A stretch of DNA of 64,000 nt from Histomonas meleagridis (taxonomy: Eukaryota; Parabasalia; Tritrichomonadida; Dientamoebidae). Where the stretch lies: NCBI GenBank assembly GCA_020186115.1, contig WSYJ01000166.1:124001-188000 (forward strand). The letters are read 5' to 3'. Shown piece by piece: positions 42,756 to 53,799 of the stretch. Below the pieces are notes generated by a model that worked only from the letters and a program-made list of their open reading frames with translations, did not search any database and had not been told where the DNA came from. The translations under genes and the position numbers were made by a program. Within the stretch, counting starts at the first letter, position 1. Each line of letters begins with the position of its first letter.

Positions 42756-45248
42756 TTAACGAATATTCAATAATATTTCTCTTGTTTCTCTCGCATCTTC
42801 ACTTACAGATTCATCATCTGATTCTATTGCATCTTTCAGTACTTTTTGTATTGATTTAGAGTTTAATTTGCTCATTACGATTCTTCCATAGCAACTTGCC
42901 ATGCTTTTCAATAGTTTACAGAACGAATGTAACGTATTTCTATCGAAGCACTTTTCATCTGTAAACCTTTTAATTAACCGAAGGAAATCGTTTAGAGCCA
43001 AACCACAGAATTGTTTATCGTCTAATGAAACACCAATAATTGTATCCATTCCTAAAAGCATTGCCTCGAAATATTTAAGGTTGTCATCTACGTTTAATGA
43101 GATTGAGTTCTTTAAAAGTTGGAAATATATATTTCTCGGCTCAACTTCAATATATTCCTTTGGCAGATGAAATATAATGTCTGACAATCCCTGAATTACA
43201 TTTAATAAAACATCATTTTGTACATTTACATCGTGTGATATTTCGATTAATAATCTAAAGACAGGTTGGAAATATTGAATAATATTTCCTTTAAACTCAG
43301 TAAATAAAAATGTCAAAGTACGAATTGCGTTATTAATAATTTGTGGGTTTCCAGACTTAATCATTTCGAACAATATTATCATTAATTGCTCGATATAAGG
43401 CATACTCTTTTCTTTGGTTGCGATAATTAATGAAGATATAGTTGAAAGACATTCTTCATATAAAACAGATTTACCACTTTTAATTATGTTTATAATAATC
43501 TCTAATATATTAACACCTTGTTGAAACTCATAAACATGTAAATCATTATAACGATTTGCTATAGCTGCGATCACATCCAAAATCGAATTATGAATTTCAT
43601 AAGAAATCGAATTGTTATTTAACAATGGAATAATTATATTAATTAAATGATCAAATATTCCTAATGATTGAGTTGGTGTATAAGATAATAAAAACGCTAA
43701 TGATGTAAAACTTGAAGAAGCTATACATGTATTAAATGCATCATTTCTTTGTAATAAATCAAATAAACATTTCGTTAATGGTTGGAACAATGTTAATACA
43801 AATGAATCAATGTAATTACTTTGTACCATTGTATTAATTATATCACAAAACGTTGATATTATTAATGGGTTTCTATTTTTAATCACTTCGAATAAATTAA
43901 TTACATTCATAAATTCTTCTGGTTTTCCAATTAATAAATGTAAATGTTTTATACATTGTTGTATTAATATTAACCCTAATGTACATATAATATCATTTTG
44001 ATTTATCGCGTATTGAAAGATTTGTGGTATTAATGATTCAACAAATTCATATAATTCATTTCCATAATTTTCATGTATAATTGACTTTAATGATATCAAA
44101 AAAGTCGAATGATCTTTCCAATTCTGTGATTTTATAATTTTTTCCATTAATTGACGTGTTTGCTCAAGTATTATATCTGGTGATGCATAAGAAAATGATG
44201 TATAACATCTTGATGCCATTGTATATAATTCATTTTCATCAAATGTCGGTATTTCTTCCGGAATTGTATTCATTATTTGATATAAAATTGGTGTTAATGT
44301 TTGCGATGCAATTTCTATTATTCCGCGGAATTCATTTCCATTGTTTCGATGTATGGAATGTTCAAAATATGCTGCTTCGCCCCAAAATAAAATTGCTTGC
44401 ATTTGTTGATTAATGTTTCCATGTAAAAGTATTGAGCGAGTGATCGAAAATATATATTCAATATATTCATCAATAAATGTAGTGTAAATATTTCGAAAGA
44501 TTATTGAAAGAGAATTAATAAGAGATGTAAATATTGTTTGATTCTCTGTTAAAATACGGATTTCTATAAGATGAAGTATCAATGAAACTTGTTCTTTCGT
44601 ACTTGTTAATTCAGGTAATGTGTAAATTAATGTGGAAAAACATTTGGACACTTCTTCAGCTAAGGATATGTTGACCATATTGTTGGAAAATATTTGGCAA
44701 ATATGTCCAAATAAATCAAATAGAATTTGAGTGATTTCATTTGTTGGAAATCCGCTAATAAGAACTTGTGAAATGGTATTAAATGCTCCACAATGGGCTT
44801 CAATCGTATACTTGTCTGAAATGGCAAGCTCTAAAAGTGAAGGAAATATGGATATCCAATTTGGCCCTTCGATTTGTAACAAAAGATCAATACAATGTGC
44901 AGATTGTTGGCGAATGGATTGATCTTGGAACATAATACCACGAAAAACACCAGACTTCAATTTTTCACGCTCTTCATTATAAAGTGGATCAAAAAGAGAA
45001 TTCCGAATGATTTCTATAGGTACACTTATTGACGGTGTAAGAACCCTCCCTATAAAAGTAACTGCTGCACGAATTATGTTATTACTAACATCATCTGATA
45101 AAAGCAATGTTGATGCCATCGATAAAAAATGTCTGGGATTTGATATTAAAAGTTCTGAAATCATTTTTTCGGATGGGATACGTATGTTAGGATCTGGGTT
45201 TGATATGTTAGCTAAAAAGATTTTGAGTTTCTCTAAATCACTACTCAT
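42756..45248 (-). CDS. Importin-beta-like karyopherin, second copy
   Basis: 830 residues from the ATG at 45248 (three codons after a TTG). HEAT-type helices throughout. The N-terminus (SSDLEKLKIFLANISNPDP, EEREKLKSGVFRGIMFQ, SIRQQSAHCIDLLLQI, HCGAFNTISQVL) aligns by eye with the plus-strand protein at 1073, though overall identity looks low. Role expected in Ran-dependent nuclear import. Minus-strand TCACA (45275-45279) is a candidate initiator 29 nt upstream. Confidence 0.7.
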   Translation of the reverse strand: MSSDLEKLKIFLANISNPDPNIRIPSEKMISELLISNPRHFLSMASTLLLSDDVSNNIIRAAVTFIGRVLTPSISVPIEIIRNSLFDPLYNEEREKLKSGVFRGIMFQDQSIRQQSAHCIDLLLQIEGPNWISIFPSLLELAISDKYTIEAHCGAFNTISQVLISGFPTNEITQILFDLFGHICQIFSNNMVNISLAEEVSKCFSTLIYTLPELTSTKEQVSLILHLIEIRILTENQTIFTSLINSLSIIFRNIYTTFIDEYIEYIFSITRSILLHGNINQQMQAILFWGEAAYFEHSIHRNNGNEFRGIIEIASQTLTPILYQIMNTIPEEIPTFDENELYTMASRCYTSFSYASPDIILEQTRQLMEKIIKSQNWKDHSTFLISLKSIIHENYGNELYEFVESLIPQIFQYAINQNDIICTLGLILIQQCIKHLHLLIGKPEEFMNVINLFEVIKNRNPLIISTFCDIINTMVQSNYIDSFVLTLFQPLTKCLFDLLQRNDAFNTCIASSSFTSLAFLLSYTPTQSLGIFDHLINIIIPLLNNNSISYEIHNSILDVIAAIANRYNDLHVYEFQQGVNILEIIINIIKSGKSVLYEECLSTISSLIIATKEKSMPYIEQLMIILFEMIKSGNPQIINNAIRTLTFLFTEFKGNIIQYFQPVFRLLIEISHDVNVQNDVLLNVIQGLSDIIFHLPKEYIEVEPRNIYFQLLKNSISLNVDDNLKYFEAMLLGMDTIIGVSLDDKQFCGLALNDFLRLIKRFTDEKCFDRNTLHSFCKLLKSMASCYGRIVMSKLNSKSIQKVLKDAIESDDESVSEDARETREILLNIR

Positions 45249-45923
45249 GTGATACAAAACCTTTGCCGGTTAAATGTGACATTTTACAAAAAGTGTATTT
45301 TATAAAAGATCTTTATCAATATTAAAAATATTTATTTAAATCAAATTTAGATTACTAAACAATTTTTTTATATTATTACAAAACTATGATAATTAAATTG
45401 ATTATGAAAAAAGTTATTCGTTTTCCATATTTCACTTCTTCAAGATCAAGTTCCTAAAAGTATGCATTATATTTCAAAGCGATTTTTTTAAAGCTATTAA
45501 GATAGCTAATCACTTACATTAAGTTTTATCAAGTAATGAGGAAATTATATGCAAAAATTATTTTTATGTTTAATATTAATATTAATTGTTATACATAGAC
45601 TTAAAAAAATCAAAGAATTTATTTTATTCATTATAGATAAGTTTATATGTGTTAATATTTATAATAATAAAAACAATTAAATGATGGAAAAAGTTCCTGA
45701 ATTTTCACAAAATTTACGATTGCATCCTTAAATTGATTACTTATGACATTTATCTTAATCAACAATAACAATCTAAATTGAATTTTAAAAGATTTTGTTT
45801 TTTGCAAAGGATTGTTCATTTTTTTTATTCATATGTTGAAGTTTGTCTTTTTTTTTTATCATTATCATACCTACAAAACATGTTTGTTCTATTGTAATAA
45901 AAATAGCAAATATTGGAAAAGTT
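45249..45923. other. Divergent intergenic region
   Basis: Promoter side of both the karyopherin (-) and the BspA-like gene (+). AT-rich; no gene seen. Confidence 0.4.
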
Positions 45924-47156
45924 ATGAGTTTACAATTGCAAAACAAAGATATTGAAGAGTTAGTTTTTGCCACAAATGTTAAAATTATAGGAAGATATGC
46001 TTTTATAGGATGGGAATTCTTAAAAAAAGTTTATTTTCGAAATTATACCGAACTAATTGAAGAGGGTTCTTTTAAAAATTGTATTAATTTGGAATTTGTT
46101 GAATTTGGAGCGAGTATTAATAGAATTGAAAATATGGCATTCGAAAATTGCTTTGCTTTAAAAGAAATAATACTTCCTGATTCATTAAATTATATAGGAA
46201 GTTATTCATTTAAAGCGTGTTCAAGTGCCCAATCACTTTATTTAGGAAATAATTTAAATAAAATATCTATTGGTGCCTTTGGATATTGTTATTCAATTCT
46301 AGCTATTGTTGTTCCAAGGTCAGTAGAAATATTTATGGATTCTGTTTTCGTAAGATGTGTAAATCTTAAATATATTAGTTTTGAAGAAGGATGTCAAATT
46401 CGTGAATTTCATCCTTATACATTTAGTGAATGTATGTCTCTAGAAGAGTTTATATTTCCTAGATATGTGGTAGAAATTGGACATTCATGCTTTGAATTTT
46501 GTTATAAATTAGAAAGAATTGTATTCAATAATTTATTAGAAATAATAACCCCAGAAGCATTTTATAACTGCACATCATTATTAAATTTCGAAATTCCTGA
46601 AGATAATCACTATTTTTCTACCTTTAATAATGATGGGATTCTATATGATAAAGGTATCATATCATTAAAGCATTTCCCAAAAGGAAAAATGATTGAAACT
46701 TATATTATTCCAGACACCATAAGATATATTTGTAGTTATGCACTTTCATATTGTATAAATATAAAATTAATACTCTTTAACAATAATTTATTAGAAATTA
46801 GAACACATTCTTTTGAAGGATGTATAGGCTTAACAATAGTCTACTTGCCAAATTCTTTAAAGTTAATTGCTGTTAGAGCTTTCAAAAATTGCATAAATTT
46901 AAACAAAATATTTCTTGGAAAAAATATAAAAGCTATTGAAAAATTTGCATTTGATTTTTGTCATCGACTTTCATGTGTTTATTATTTTGGAACTAAAAAA
47001 ATAGTATTAAGTCCTTATTCTTTTATAAATAGTGGAGTTAATGTGATCATAACAACTACTAAATTTAGATATTTAACTATGGGCAATCTTCCAGTTTTTA
47101 AGGCCAATGAACCCATTGGTGAATGTCCTCCAATTTCATTATATACAAATGACTAA
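45924..47156 (+). CDS. BspA-like leucine-rich-repeat (LRR_5) protein
   Basis: 410 residues from the ATG at 45924; the frame opens upstream at a TTG but that stretch is hydrophobic low-complexity and lacks an ATG. About fifteen repeats of the Treponema pallidum LRR/BspA type (for example IGRYAFIGWEFLKKVYF, IGSYSFKACSSAQSLYL, ICSYALSYCINIKLILF, IEKFAFDFCHRLSCVYY). No membrane segment or tail motif follows, unlike many surface BspA proteins of trichomonads, so this member may be soluble or internal. Function unknown. Confidence 0.85.
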   Translation: MSLQLQNKDIEELVFATNVKIIGRYAFIGWEFLKKVYFRNYTELIEEGSFKNCINLEFVEFGASINRIENMAFENCFALKEIILPDSLNYIGSYSFKACSSAQSLYLGNNLNKISIGAFGYCYSILAIVVPRSVEIFMDSVFVRCVNLKYISFEEGCQIREFHPYTFSECMSLEEFIFPRYVVEIGHSCFEFCYKLERIVFNNLLEIITPEAFYNCTSLLNFEIPEDNHYFSTFNNDGILYDKGIISLKHFPKGKMIETYIIPDTIRYICSYALSYCINIKLILFNNNLLEIRTHSFEGCIGLTIVYLPNSLKLIAVRAFKNCINLNKIFLGKNIKAIEKFAFDFCHRLSCVYYFGTKKIVLSPYSFINSGVNVIITTTKFRYLTMGNLPVFKANEPIGECPPISLYTND

Positions 47157-47304
47157 CGCCAACTCCCCCATAATTATATCTTTTTTTTCTAATGCTCACT
47201 GAGTAAAAATTCATTTTCCAAAGACTTTATTTAAATGATCAATTTAAAGGATTATAATAAAAAATTACACATTTTTAATAAAGACAAATTTGAACAAAAT
47301 GATT

Positions 47305-47943
47305 TTATTCCGGATTCAAATCAATGAGATTATCTTCATCTTCGAGATGATCATCATTTTTCTGAGGTGGAGGAGTTTGTTGTTGTGGCTCTTGCTGCTG
47401 ATTTTGTTGGTGATGACGCGCATATGCTTGTGGATAGCTTGGCGGTTGTGGAGATTGATTCTGAGGAGGACGAACATAATCACTAAGACCTTCAGGTACA
47501 TCCCAAGATGGAGTCACAAGAAGCGGACCCATTGGCGCAGCGAATGGAATTGCTCCAGTGTCGCTTATGTGGACATCAAGATATACCATTGGTATTCCTT
47601 TTTGAGGTGTCTTTGTAAGCATCGGAAATGCAAATCGTACCATACAGTTTACCGAAAACCAAGTCAAAGGAATAGTTACTCTTGAGCATTCTTTCAATAA
47701 ATAATTTTGTTCAACATCTGAAATTGTAACACAAATAAATGAATCACGAGGATCTGCAAAACGAAAACTCCACGAAGTGGTTGTAACTAAAATCTCTGTT
47801 CCAGAAACATCTGTTGTAGCTCCATCAGCAATTGGGAGTAATTGTACTGTCACCTTTTTTGGACCTTTTGATTCATTACCTCCAGGGAAAGTAATTTGAC
47901 CAATTCTGATGTGTACAAATCGCGGAGAGTTTAAGTTCATCAT
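47305..47943 (-). CDS. C2-like domain protein with Pro/Gln-rich tail
   Basis: 212 residues. Residues ~8-150 alternate beta strands in a C2-like pattern (VHIRIGQITFPGG, KVTVQLLPIAD, TSWSFRFADPRDSFICVTISD, VTIPLTWFSVN, MVYLDVHISDT). The tail is Pro/Gln-rich and ends in acidic residues with LIDLN, which fits a clathrin-box pattern (L-hydrophobic-x-L). Calcium-binding aspartates are not clearly present. Possible membrane-trafficking adaptor; inference only. Confidence 0.5.
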   Translation of the reverse strand: MMNLNSPRFVHIRIGQITFPGGNESKGPKKVTVQLLPIADGATTDVSGTEILVTTTSWSFRFADPRDSFICVTISDVEQNYLLKECSRVTIPLTWFSVNCMVRFAFPMLTKTPQKGIPMVYLDVHISDTGAIPFAAPMGPLLVTPSWDVPEGLSDYVRPPQNQSPQPPSYPQAYARHHQQNQQQEPQQQTPPPQKNDDHLEDEDNLIDLNPE

Positions 47944-48344
47944 TTTTCAAAAATACAAAATCCAATCCCAACGGTTTTAACTTCAATTCAAAATTGAACA
48001 CGATTCAATATTTATGTAAAATATGATCGGTCACCGAAAATTCCGTTAATTTGATTCAACAAATTCGTAATCATTAAACGCGTCCATTTTAGTTCTCATT
48101 AGAATCAGTTAAAAAATGCTCTTTGGGATGAAATATATTGAGAATAAATTTAACAATAATAATACAAGAAAAATGATATTCTTTGAGAAATTTCAGATGT
48201 TTGTTAGTAACGATACCAATTTTTGAAAACCGAAATTGAATAACTTATTCACAAAGTGTCAGCGAAATCGAATTTGTGATCGTTTTCAACAGAAACATCA
48301 TTCAAAAATTCGGAATTTCTATTAACAAAATTTATATTTTATTT
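47944..48344. other. Intergenic, no gene seen
   Basis: Upstream region of the C2-like gene and 3' flank of the importin-alpha-like gene. Confidence 0.4.
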
Positions 48345-49928
48345 TTATTTACTTAACATTGAACAATAATTATTTAATTGTGATATAATATAATTTGCCC
48401 TTTCCATTACGTTCTCGTTGCTCACCTCTATTAAGTCATCCAGCCTTTTGTTCAGTTCCTCATCGATGAACAATTGCATCATTTCGTACTTTTGCGACAT
48501 GAATATTACTCTAATGAAGTCGATTATCGCGTCCAAACATCTCATTGTCACATTGAAGCATCCGCAGTCAAGTAGCTCGACCAAAAGTCCGACAAGTTCC
48601 GGTGTTATAAGAGAAAATGTTATTGCGTCAGATGAGAACACAATTAAAGTTGCCAACAAAAATGTTATTTCCTTCTTGATATCAAATGTGCATTCGTTTG
48701 ATAATGCGATTAATTGTTGTATGAAAGTTGGGTTAAACATTGGTATGATCGCATCTGGGACTGATTCTAATAAGTTAGAGATGATCCAGAGTGTGTCTGA
48801 GACATATGTAGTGTGAAATAAGTTTATAAGTTTCGGTAAAAGTCCAAATGATAACATTTGCTTAATTTGTTGCGGCTGTGAGACGCTCATGTTGCCCGCA
48901 AGCTTTAACGCGGGGCCTTGGACTTCGGGGTCATCAAGAAGTGATATGATGTGCTCAACTATGCCATGTTCAAAAAATGAGAATATCAATGATGGAACTT
49001 TGTTGGTGATTTCGACAAGACATTGGATAACTTGGATCACAGCAGATTTGGTTGGAAGGCCTAAAAGTTCAATGATGGAATCAATACATGATTTGAGAAT
49101 TGTAGAATCGGCTTCTCCGTCAAATGAAAAGATTATCCGTAAACACTCGCATGCAGCTGTGGTGATGGGAATACTAATTTGACTTTTGGCAATTTCGATT
49201 AATTGTGAATGAAGACCGATGCATAAAATGGCATCTTGGGCATAATGTGATGATGCACTGATGGAGCGAATGAGGTTTAAAGATGATTCAATGATGCTGA
49301 TGTTGCGTGAATCCAAAAAATCTAATAAATAAAAACAGATTCCATCATTAACAATTTCTTCTTGAAGACCCCCACAAAGAGGAAATACACAGGATAATGC
49401 ATTGATGAGTAAAGAAAGGATATCTTGTGAAATAAAATCGAGCGTTAAAGAATTTGTTAATACATGAATAAATTCTTCGCTTTTAAGAATGTGCCGAAGT
49501 GGACATGGCTTCTGTGTTGAAAAATGGATAAGTGATTTGGCAAAATTTTCAATTCCTTTTGTATCAGTTGAACTTAAAATTTCGATTGCTGCTGGTATAT
49601 CGACACGTGTCTTTTCAAAATCTTCCAATTCTTTAGCGAGGTTACCAAATGAAGAACTGTGACTCATTATATGGACTTGATTTGGAAAAAAAATTTTGCG
49701 TAATTTCATTGTTCTTTCTGATCTTTCCTTTGACAGCTTTTCATTGTAATTGTTTAGGTCAGCGCCACTATTTCTTAAAGATGAAAATGAATCCAAATTG
49801 CTTGAGCAATCAACACTAAAAGGTGCAAACCTCGGGCTGGCTTTGCTGCTCAATTGGAAAAATGGTCGTTTTTCAAAAAAAAGATATTTGTGAGAATAAC
49901 CATCCTTCCACACAATATTTGAATACAT
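48345..49928 (-). CDS. Importin-alpha-like armadillo-repeat protein
   Basis: 527 residues. A basic/acidic segment (NEKLSKERSERTMKLRK, residues ~62-78) is placed like the importin-beta-binding domain. About ten armadillo repeats follow with typical 'LI.LL' and 'SDTLWIISNLL' helices. The 'LWIISN' and 'KKEITFLLATLI' blocks match the Trp-Asn array region of importin-alpha that holds nuclear-localisation signals, but several Trp/Asn positions are missing. Together with three beta-type karyopherins in the window it suggests import machinery; clustering may be chance. Confidence 0.65.
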   Translation of the reverse strand: MYSNIVWKDGYSHKYLFFEKRPFFQLSSKASPRFAPFSVDCSSNLDSFSSLRNSGADLNNYNEKLSKERSERTMKLRKIFFPNQVHIMSHSSSFGNLAKELEDFEKTRVDIPAAIEILSSTDTKGIENFAKSLIHFSTQKPCPLRHILKSEEFIHVLTNSLTLDFISQDILSLLINALSCVFPLCGGLQEEIVNDGICFYLLDFLDSRNISIIESSLNLIRSISASSHYAQDAILCIGLHSQLIEIAKSQISIPITTAACECLRIIFSFDGEADSTILKSCIDSIIELLGLPTKSAVIQVIQCLVEITNKVPSLIFSFFEHGIVEHIISLLDDPEVQGPALKLAGNMSVSQPQQIKQMLSFGLLPKLINLFHTTYVSDTLWIISNLLESVPDAIIPMFNPTFIQQLIALSNECTFDIKKEITFLLATLIVFSSDAITFSLITPELVGLLVELLDCGCFNVTMRCLDAIIDFIRVIFMSQKYEMMQLFIDEELNKRLDDLIEVSNENVMERANYIISQLNNYCSMLSK

Positions 49929-50109
49929 GAAATCGGTTTATCTATCAAAAAGACGCAGGACTCTTCACGATGAAAAATCTTATCTCGATAAAATCACGTT
50001 GATTTCTATCTTTCATCTGATAAAAATACCAAACTTAAGCATGTTTTTGCTACATAAGAAAAAATTTAAATGATTGTATAAACAGAGACGCTCGGGAAAC
50101 GCAGAAATG

Positions 50110-50114
50110 TCACT
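50110..50114 (+). promoter_or_regulatory. Candidate initiator TCACT of the HydF gene
   Basis: TCACTTTTTT with the putative +1 A at 50112, 54 nt before the main ATG; the leader would hold a short upstream frame. Confidence 0.4.
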
Positions 50115-50139
50115 TTTTTGGAAAAAACGTTAGAAAGCG

Positions 50140-50163
50140 ATGGCTTCTCCTTTTTCGTTTTAA
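50140..50163 (+). other. Upstream open reading frame in the HydF leader
   Basis: ATG at 50140, seven codons (MASPFSF) and TAA at 50161-50163, two bases before the HydF start codon. Real only if transcription starts at the TCACT upstream. Confidence 0.35.
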
Positions 50164-50165
50164 GA

Positions 50166-51452
50166 ATGCTGAGGTATTTCGCAAAAGCTGCAAATGTTCC
50201 TCGCACACATATCTCAATTGTAGGATTTATGAATGCAGGTAAATCATCATTAATGAATGCTATTACACAACAACCTACATCAATCGTTGATAATACACCA
50301 GGAACTACAGCAGATACTAAAATTGCATTAATGGAAATTCATAAAATAGGACCTTGCAAGCTTCTTGATACAGCAGGTGTTGATGAGACTGGTGCTCTTG
50401 GTAAGAAGAAACTTCAAAAAACATTAAGTGCAGTCAAAGAAAGTGATGTAGTGCTTTTTACAATCGACCCAGATAGCTTTTCTGTTGAACCATTAAAGCC
50501 TGTTCTTGAATTATCACAACGTCGTGGGAAAACATCAGCTTTAATTTTCAATCAAATCAATAAAGATAACAAAGAATTTGACAAAAAGAAAGCAAAGATA
50601 GAACAAGAAATTTATGCGGTTACAAAAACTAAGCTACCATCTCTAGTTATCAATGCACAAGATTCTAAACAAACAAATTCCAAAGTTATTCCATTCATTG
50701 CTAATCTTAAGAAACAAGCTCCTGTTATTCCTCTTGTTCCATCCAAGTTCATTGGTAAAGATAAAATAATTATGATGAATGTTCCTCTTGACATTGAGTC
50801 ACCAACAGGCCGGCTCTTGCGCCCTCAAACTATGCTTCTAGAGTATTCATTACGTCATACATCGTCCGTATTAGTGTACAATATGGATCTAAAAACTGCT
50901 CGAAGCGACAAATCAAATTCAGAGAATAACCGTTTTAACGATCAAATCAAAAAAGTGACACCTTCTTTATTAGTTACAGATTCACAAGCAATAGATATCA
51001 TTCATAAATGGACTCCATTAAATATCCCAATCACAACTTTTTCGGTAATGATGGCTAATATTCAAAGTGGTGGAAAACTTAAAACATTCATTAAAGGAAT
51101 TGAAGCATTGGGTAAATTAAAACCTGGAGATAAAGTACTAATATGTGAAGCATGTAATCATGATAGAATTGGAGATGATATTGGTACAGTGCAATTACCA
51201 ACAAAATTAAAGAAAAAGTTTCCATTTATAAAAATTGATTGGGCATTTGGAAGAAGTTACGAAAATAAGAAACTTAGCGACTATGCAGTGGCATTACATT
51301 GTGGTGGTTGTATGATTAGTACACAACAAATGATTTCAAGAATACAAGACCTACAAGAAACTGGCGTTCCTGTAGCAAATTATGGATTGGCGTTATCATG
51401 GCTAGCAAGCCCTGTCGCAATGGAAAGGGTGTTAAAACCATGGAATGAATAA
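50166..51452 (+). CDS. hydF: [FeFe]-hydrogenase maturation GTPase HydF
   Basis: 428 residues from the ATG at 50166. The N-terminus MLRYFAKAANVP looks like a short hydrogenosomal targeting presequence. A TrmE/Era-type GTPase domain follows: GFMNAGKSS (G1), DNTPGTTADT, KLLDTAGVDETGALG. The NKxD motif appears as FNQIN. The C-terminal domain carries CEACNHDRIGDDIG and LHCGGCM, the Cys-x-His plus His-Cys-x-x-Cys ligands of the HydF [4Fe4S] cluster. HydF assembles and delivers the di-iron subcluster to hydrogenase, with HydE and HydG, inside the hydrogenosome. HydF is found in few eukaryotes, trichomonads among them. It is divergent from the importin-alpha-like gene over 237 bp. Confidence 0.95.
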   Translation: MLRYFAKAANVPRTHISIVGFMNAGKSSLMNAITQQPTSIVDNTPGTTADTKIALMEIHKIGPCKLLDTAGVDETGALGKKKLQKTLSAVKESDVVLFTIDPDSFSVEPLKPVLELSQRRGKTSALIFNQINKDNKEFDKKKAKIEQEIYAVTKTKLPSLVINAQDSKQTNSKVIPFIANLKKQAPVIPLVPSKFIGKDKIIMMNVPLDIESPTGRLLRPQTMLLEYSLRHTSSVLVYNMDLKTARSDKSNSENNRFNDQIKKVTPSLLVTDSQAIDIIHKWTPLNIPITTFSVMMANIQSGGKLKTFIKGIEALGKLKPGDKVLICEACNHDRIGDDIGTVQLPTKLKKKFPFIKIDWAFGRSYENKKLSDYAVALHCGGCMISTQQMISRIQDLQETGVPVANYGLALSWLASPVAMERVLKPWNE

Positions 51453-53799
51453 AGATACATTTGGACGAGCAGAAACTTCCTTCAGGGTGCCCCGTTTCGT
51501 TTAAACGGGCGCAATAATGGAATAACGTTTTTCGGTGAGACAATGTGAATTTTAATTTCTGATAAAAACAGACGGTTGACACTCTAGCCGTAATTTCTTC
51601 TCAAAAATTATCATTCAATTTCATCTATCGGAGCGGCTCCCAGTTTTTCCTAGAAAATTTCCGTTATTTTTTCTGATGTTTATTCTTTACATGTATCGTA
51701 ATTCAATATTGAAAACTTTATTGTTAGAAAAAGTTTCATCTTGGAATTAAATGATTTACTTACGCACTTTTTCCTTGTTATCCTTCGCGCTTGCCATTTT
51801 TTACTATATCATGTCAACCAGCATGCTTCCATAAATAAAATGATTTGATTCATTTTTTTATCAATTTTTTTTTTCTTTTTTTCTATTCTCTTAATTTTTT
51901 TTTTATTACAATATTTTGATGTTATTTATTTCATTTTATCTCTTATATCCATTCCCCTCTATTGTAAAAAATATTTAAAATGAAGTAATTAAAAAATATT
52001 GGAGAAATTTTAAAAAAAAATTACAATTGCAAATTACAAGATAACATCATAATATTATCAGATTATTTTTTAAATTTAAAATATGTATACTAATATTATT
52101 TATTTGATGTATAAGAATTGTATTTAAATATAGATAATAATAAGAAACATATATTTGAAATCAGATTTCTCATGTTCCAACTTTTTAGGTCTTTTCTATG
52201 TTTTTTGATCGTATTTTCTTGTTATAGATATTTTTATCTCCAAATCAAATAATAATTTACAAAAATAATATGATAGCATCAATTGGAATTATTATGTCGT
52301 TTATTATATTTTGAAATCAATTTTCATGATTTTTTAAGTTATAAAATGAACAGAACTCAATATTAATTGAATATATATCAAAATTAATAGAAAATTTAAA
52401 TATATTATATATTTATCAATAATGTGATATAGAGATTTATCAGCCTTTTAATTTGAAGTGAAATTGATTATCTATCATAAAAAAATTTAAATTAAAATAA
52501 TTTAGTATTTAACAAAGAGCATTCATAATTATAAATATTTTTTGATTCACAGATTAAAATTATCAATGTGTATCGATTTATTAACAAAACAATATTTTTC
52601 CAGTGGCGACCGTTTGGAGTACAACCTTAAATTACTTTTTGAACAATAATAAGTTGATATTACAGGTTAAGATCGATGTTTATTATAAAATGGGTTTAAC
52701 TATTTTAAAGAAAAAGTGATTGAATATCAAAAATAAAGCAAAAATATTTTTTAAAATTGCTAAATATTCATGAATTAAATAGCTATTTAATTATATATTG
52801 TAATATTATATTCAGAATTTAAAGAGAGAAAAAAATTCGAAAAATTGATTATTCATAAATTCAAGCCTTTTCTTCCTGCTCATAGGATATTGACCTAAAT
52901 TATTAGTCAGATATTAACTTCAATCATTTCTATTATTTTGTTTTCATTATTTTTGATTTTGTGCGTAATCTGTATTTGATATATTAATGATTTTTCAATT
53001 AAAAATATTATCTTATTAAAGATTGTTTTCTCAAAGTTAATGAAAAAAGACATGTAAATAATATCATTAATTAATATTAAAATCAAATCAATTTATTTTC
53101 TTTATCCAATAATAATTTTAGAAAAAATATTAGTTTGATGGAGGAAACTCTTTTTGAGCTTTGCTCAAAAAGTGGCATTACTTGTAAATTTTAAAAATAG
53201 AAATAAAATTTTTAATGCTTAATATTTCATCAAAATTAGGAATTATATGAAATTAATAGTCATTTATGTCTTTTCTTACATAATTTATTACAGTTTGGTA
53301 TGAAAATTATAAATTATTGACTTTTAATTTTTGGATTTTTTGGAATTTTAAAAAAATTATTTTTTCGACGGTTGTCATTACATCACAATAAAAAAGTGGG
53401 AAATTGTGGCAATAACCGCCAAAAAAGGGGAACAAAAGAGGAACAGTTGGCACACTCCCCCCATTATACATAACTTTCCAAATGATATTATACAAATTTG
53501 TATAATATGTTATATTTTTAATTGTAATTCATTCTTTAATTATTTTTTAAAAAAAGTGTTACAATGGAATTTTTTGATATAAAAATAAGTTCTTGAAATT
53601 ACTAATTTTAATATAATTCTTTATTTTTAACACTTTTTTTAGTCTTATCATTTCATCTTAAAAAAAAAATAAGCTACACTATTTCGCTTTAATCCTAAAA
53701 AATCGACTTCTCAGTATAATTATTGGTTCTTAGCTCAATAGTTGCAGGAAAAATATAGATTTTTCATATAAAAATATTTTTAATACATACAGTATAAGC
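51453..53799. other. Gene-poor AT-rich region, ~2.3 kb
   Basis: No convincing coding frame. It contains a weak repeat shared with 3980-4440, a perfect hairpin at 53150-53172, and a patch of mixed composition at ~53380-53470. The 62-codon frame on the minus strand there has no family features. Confidence 0.45.
53150..53172. repeat. Perfect 10-bp hairpin
   Basis: CTTTTTGAGC, loop TTT, GCTCAAAAAG. Isolated in non-coding DNA. Confidence 0.6.

Noticed and set aside
51480-51520. CCCGTTT/AAACGGG inverted repeat after hydF as a terminator hairpin
   Set aside because: Short, no T-run after it, and eukaryotic mRNA genes do not use such terminators.
53307-53495. Minus-strand 62-codon frame in the gene-poor region
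   Set aside because: No start context, homology or initiator; ends in low-complexity lysine/isoleucine.
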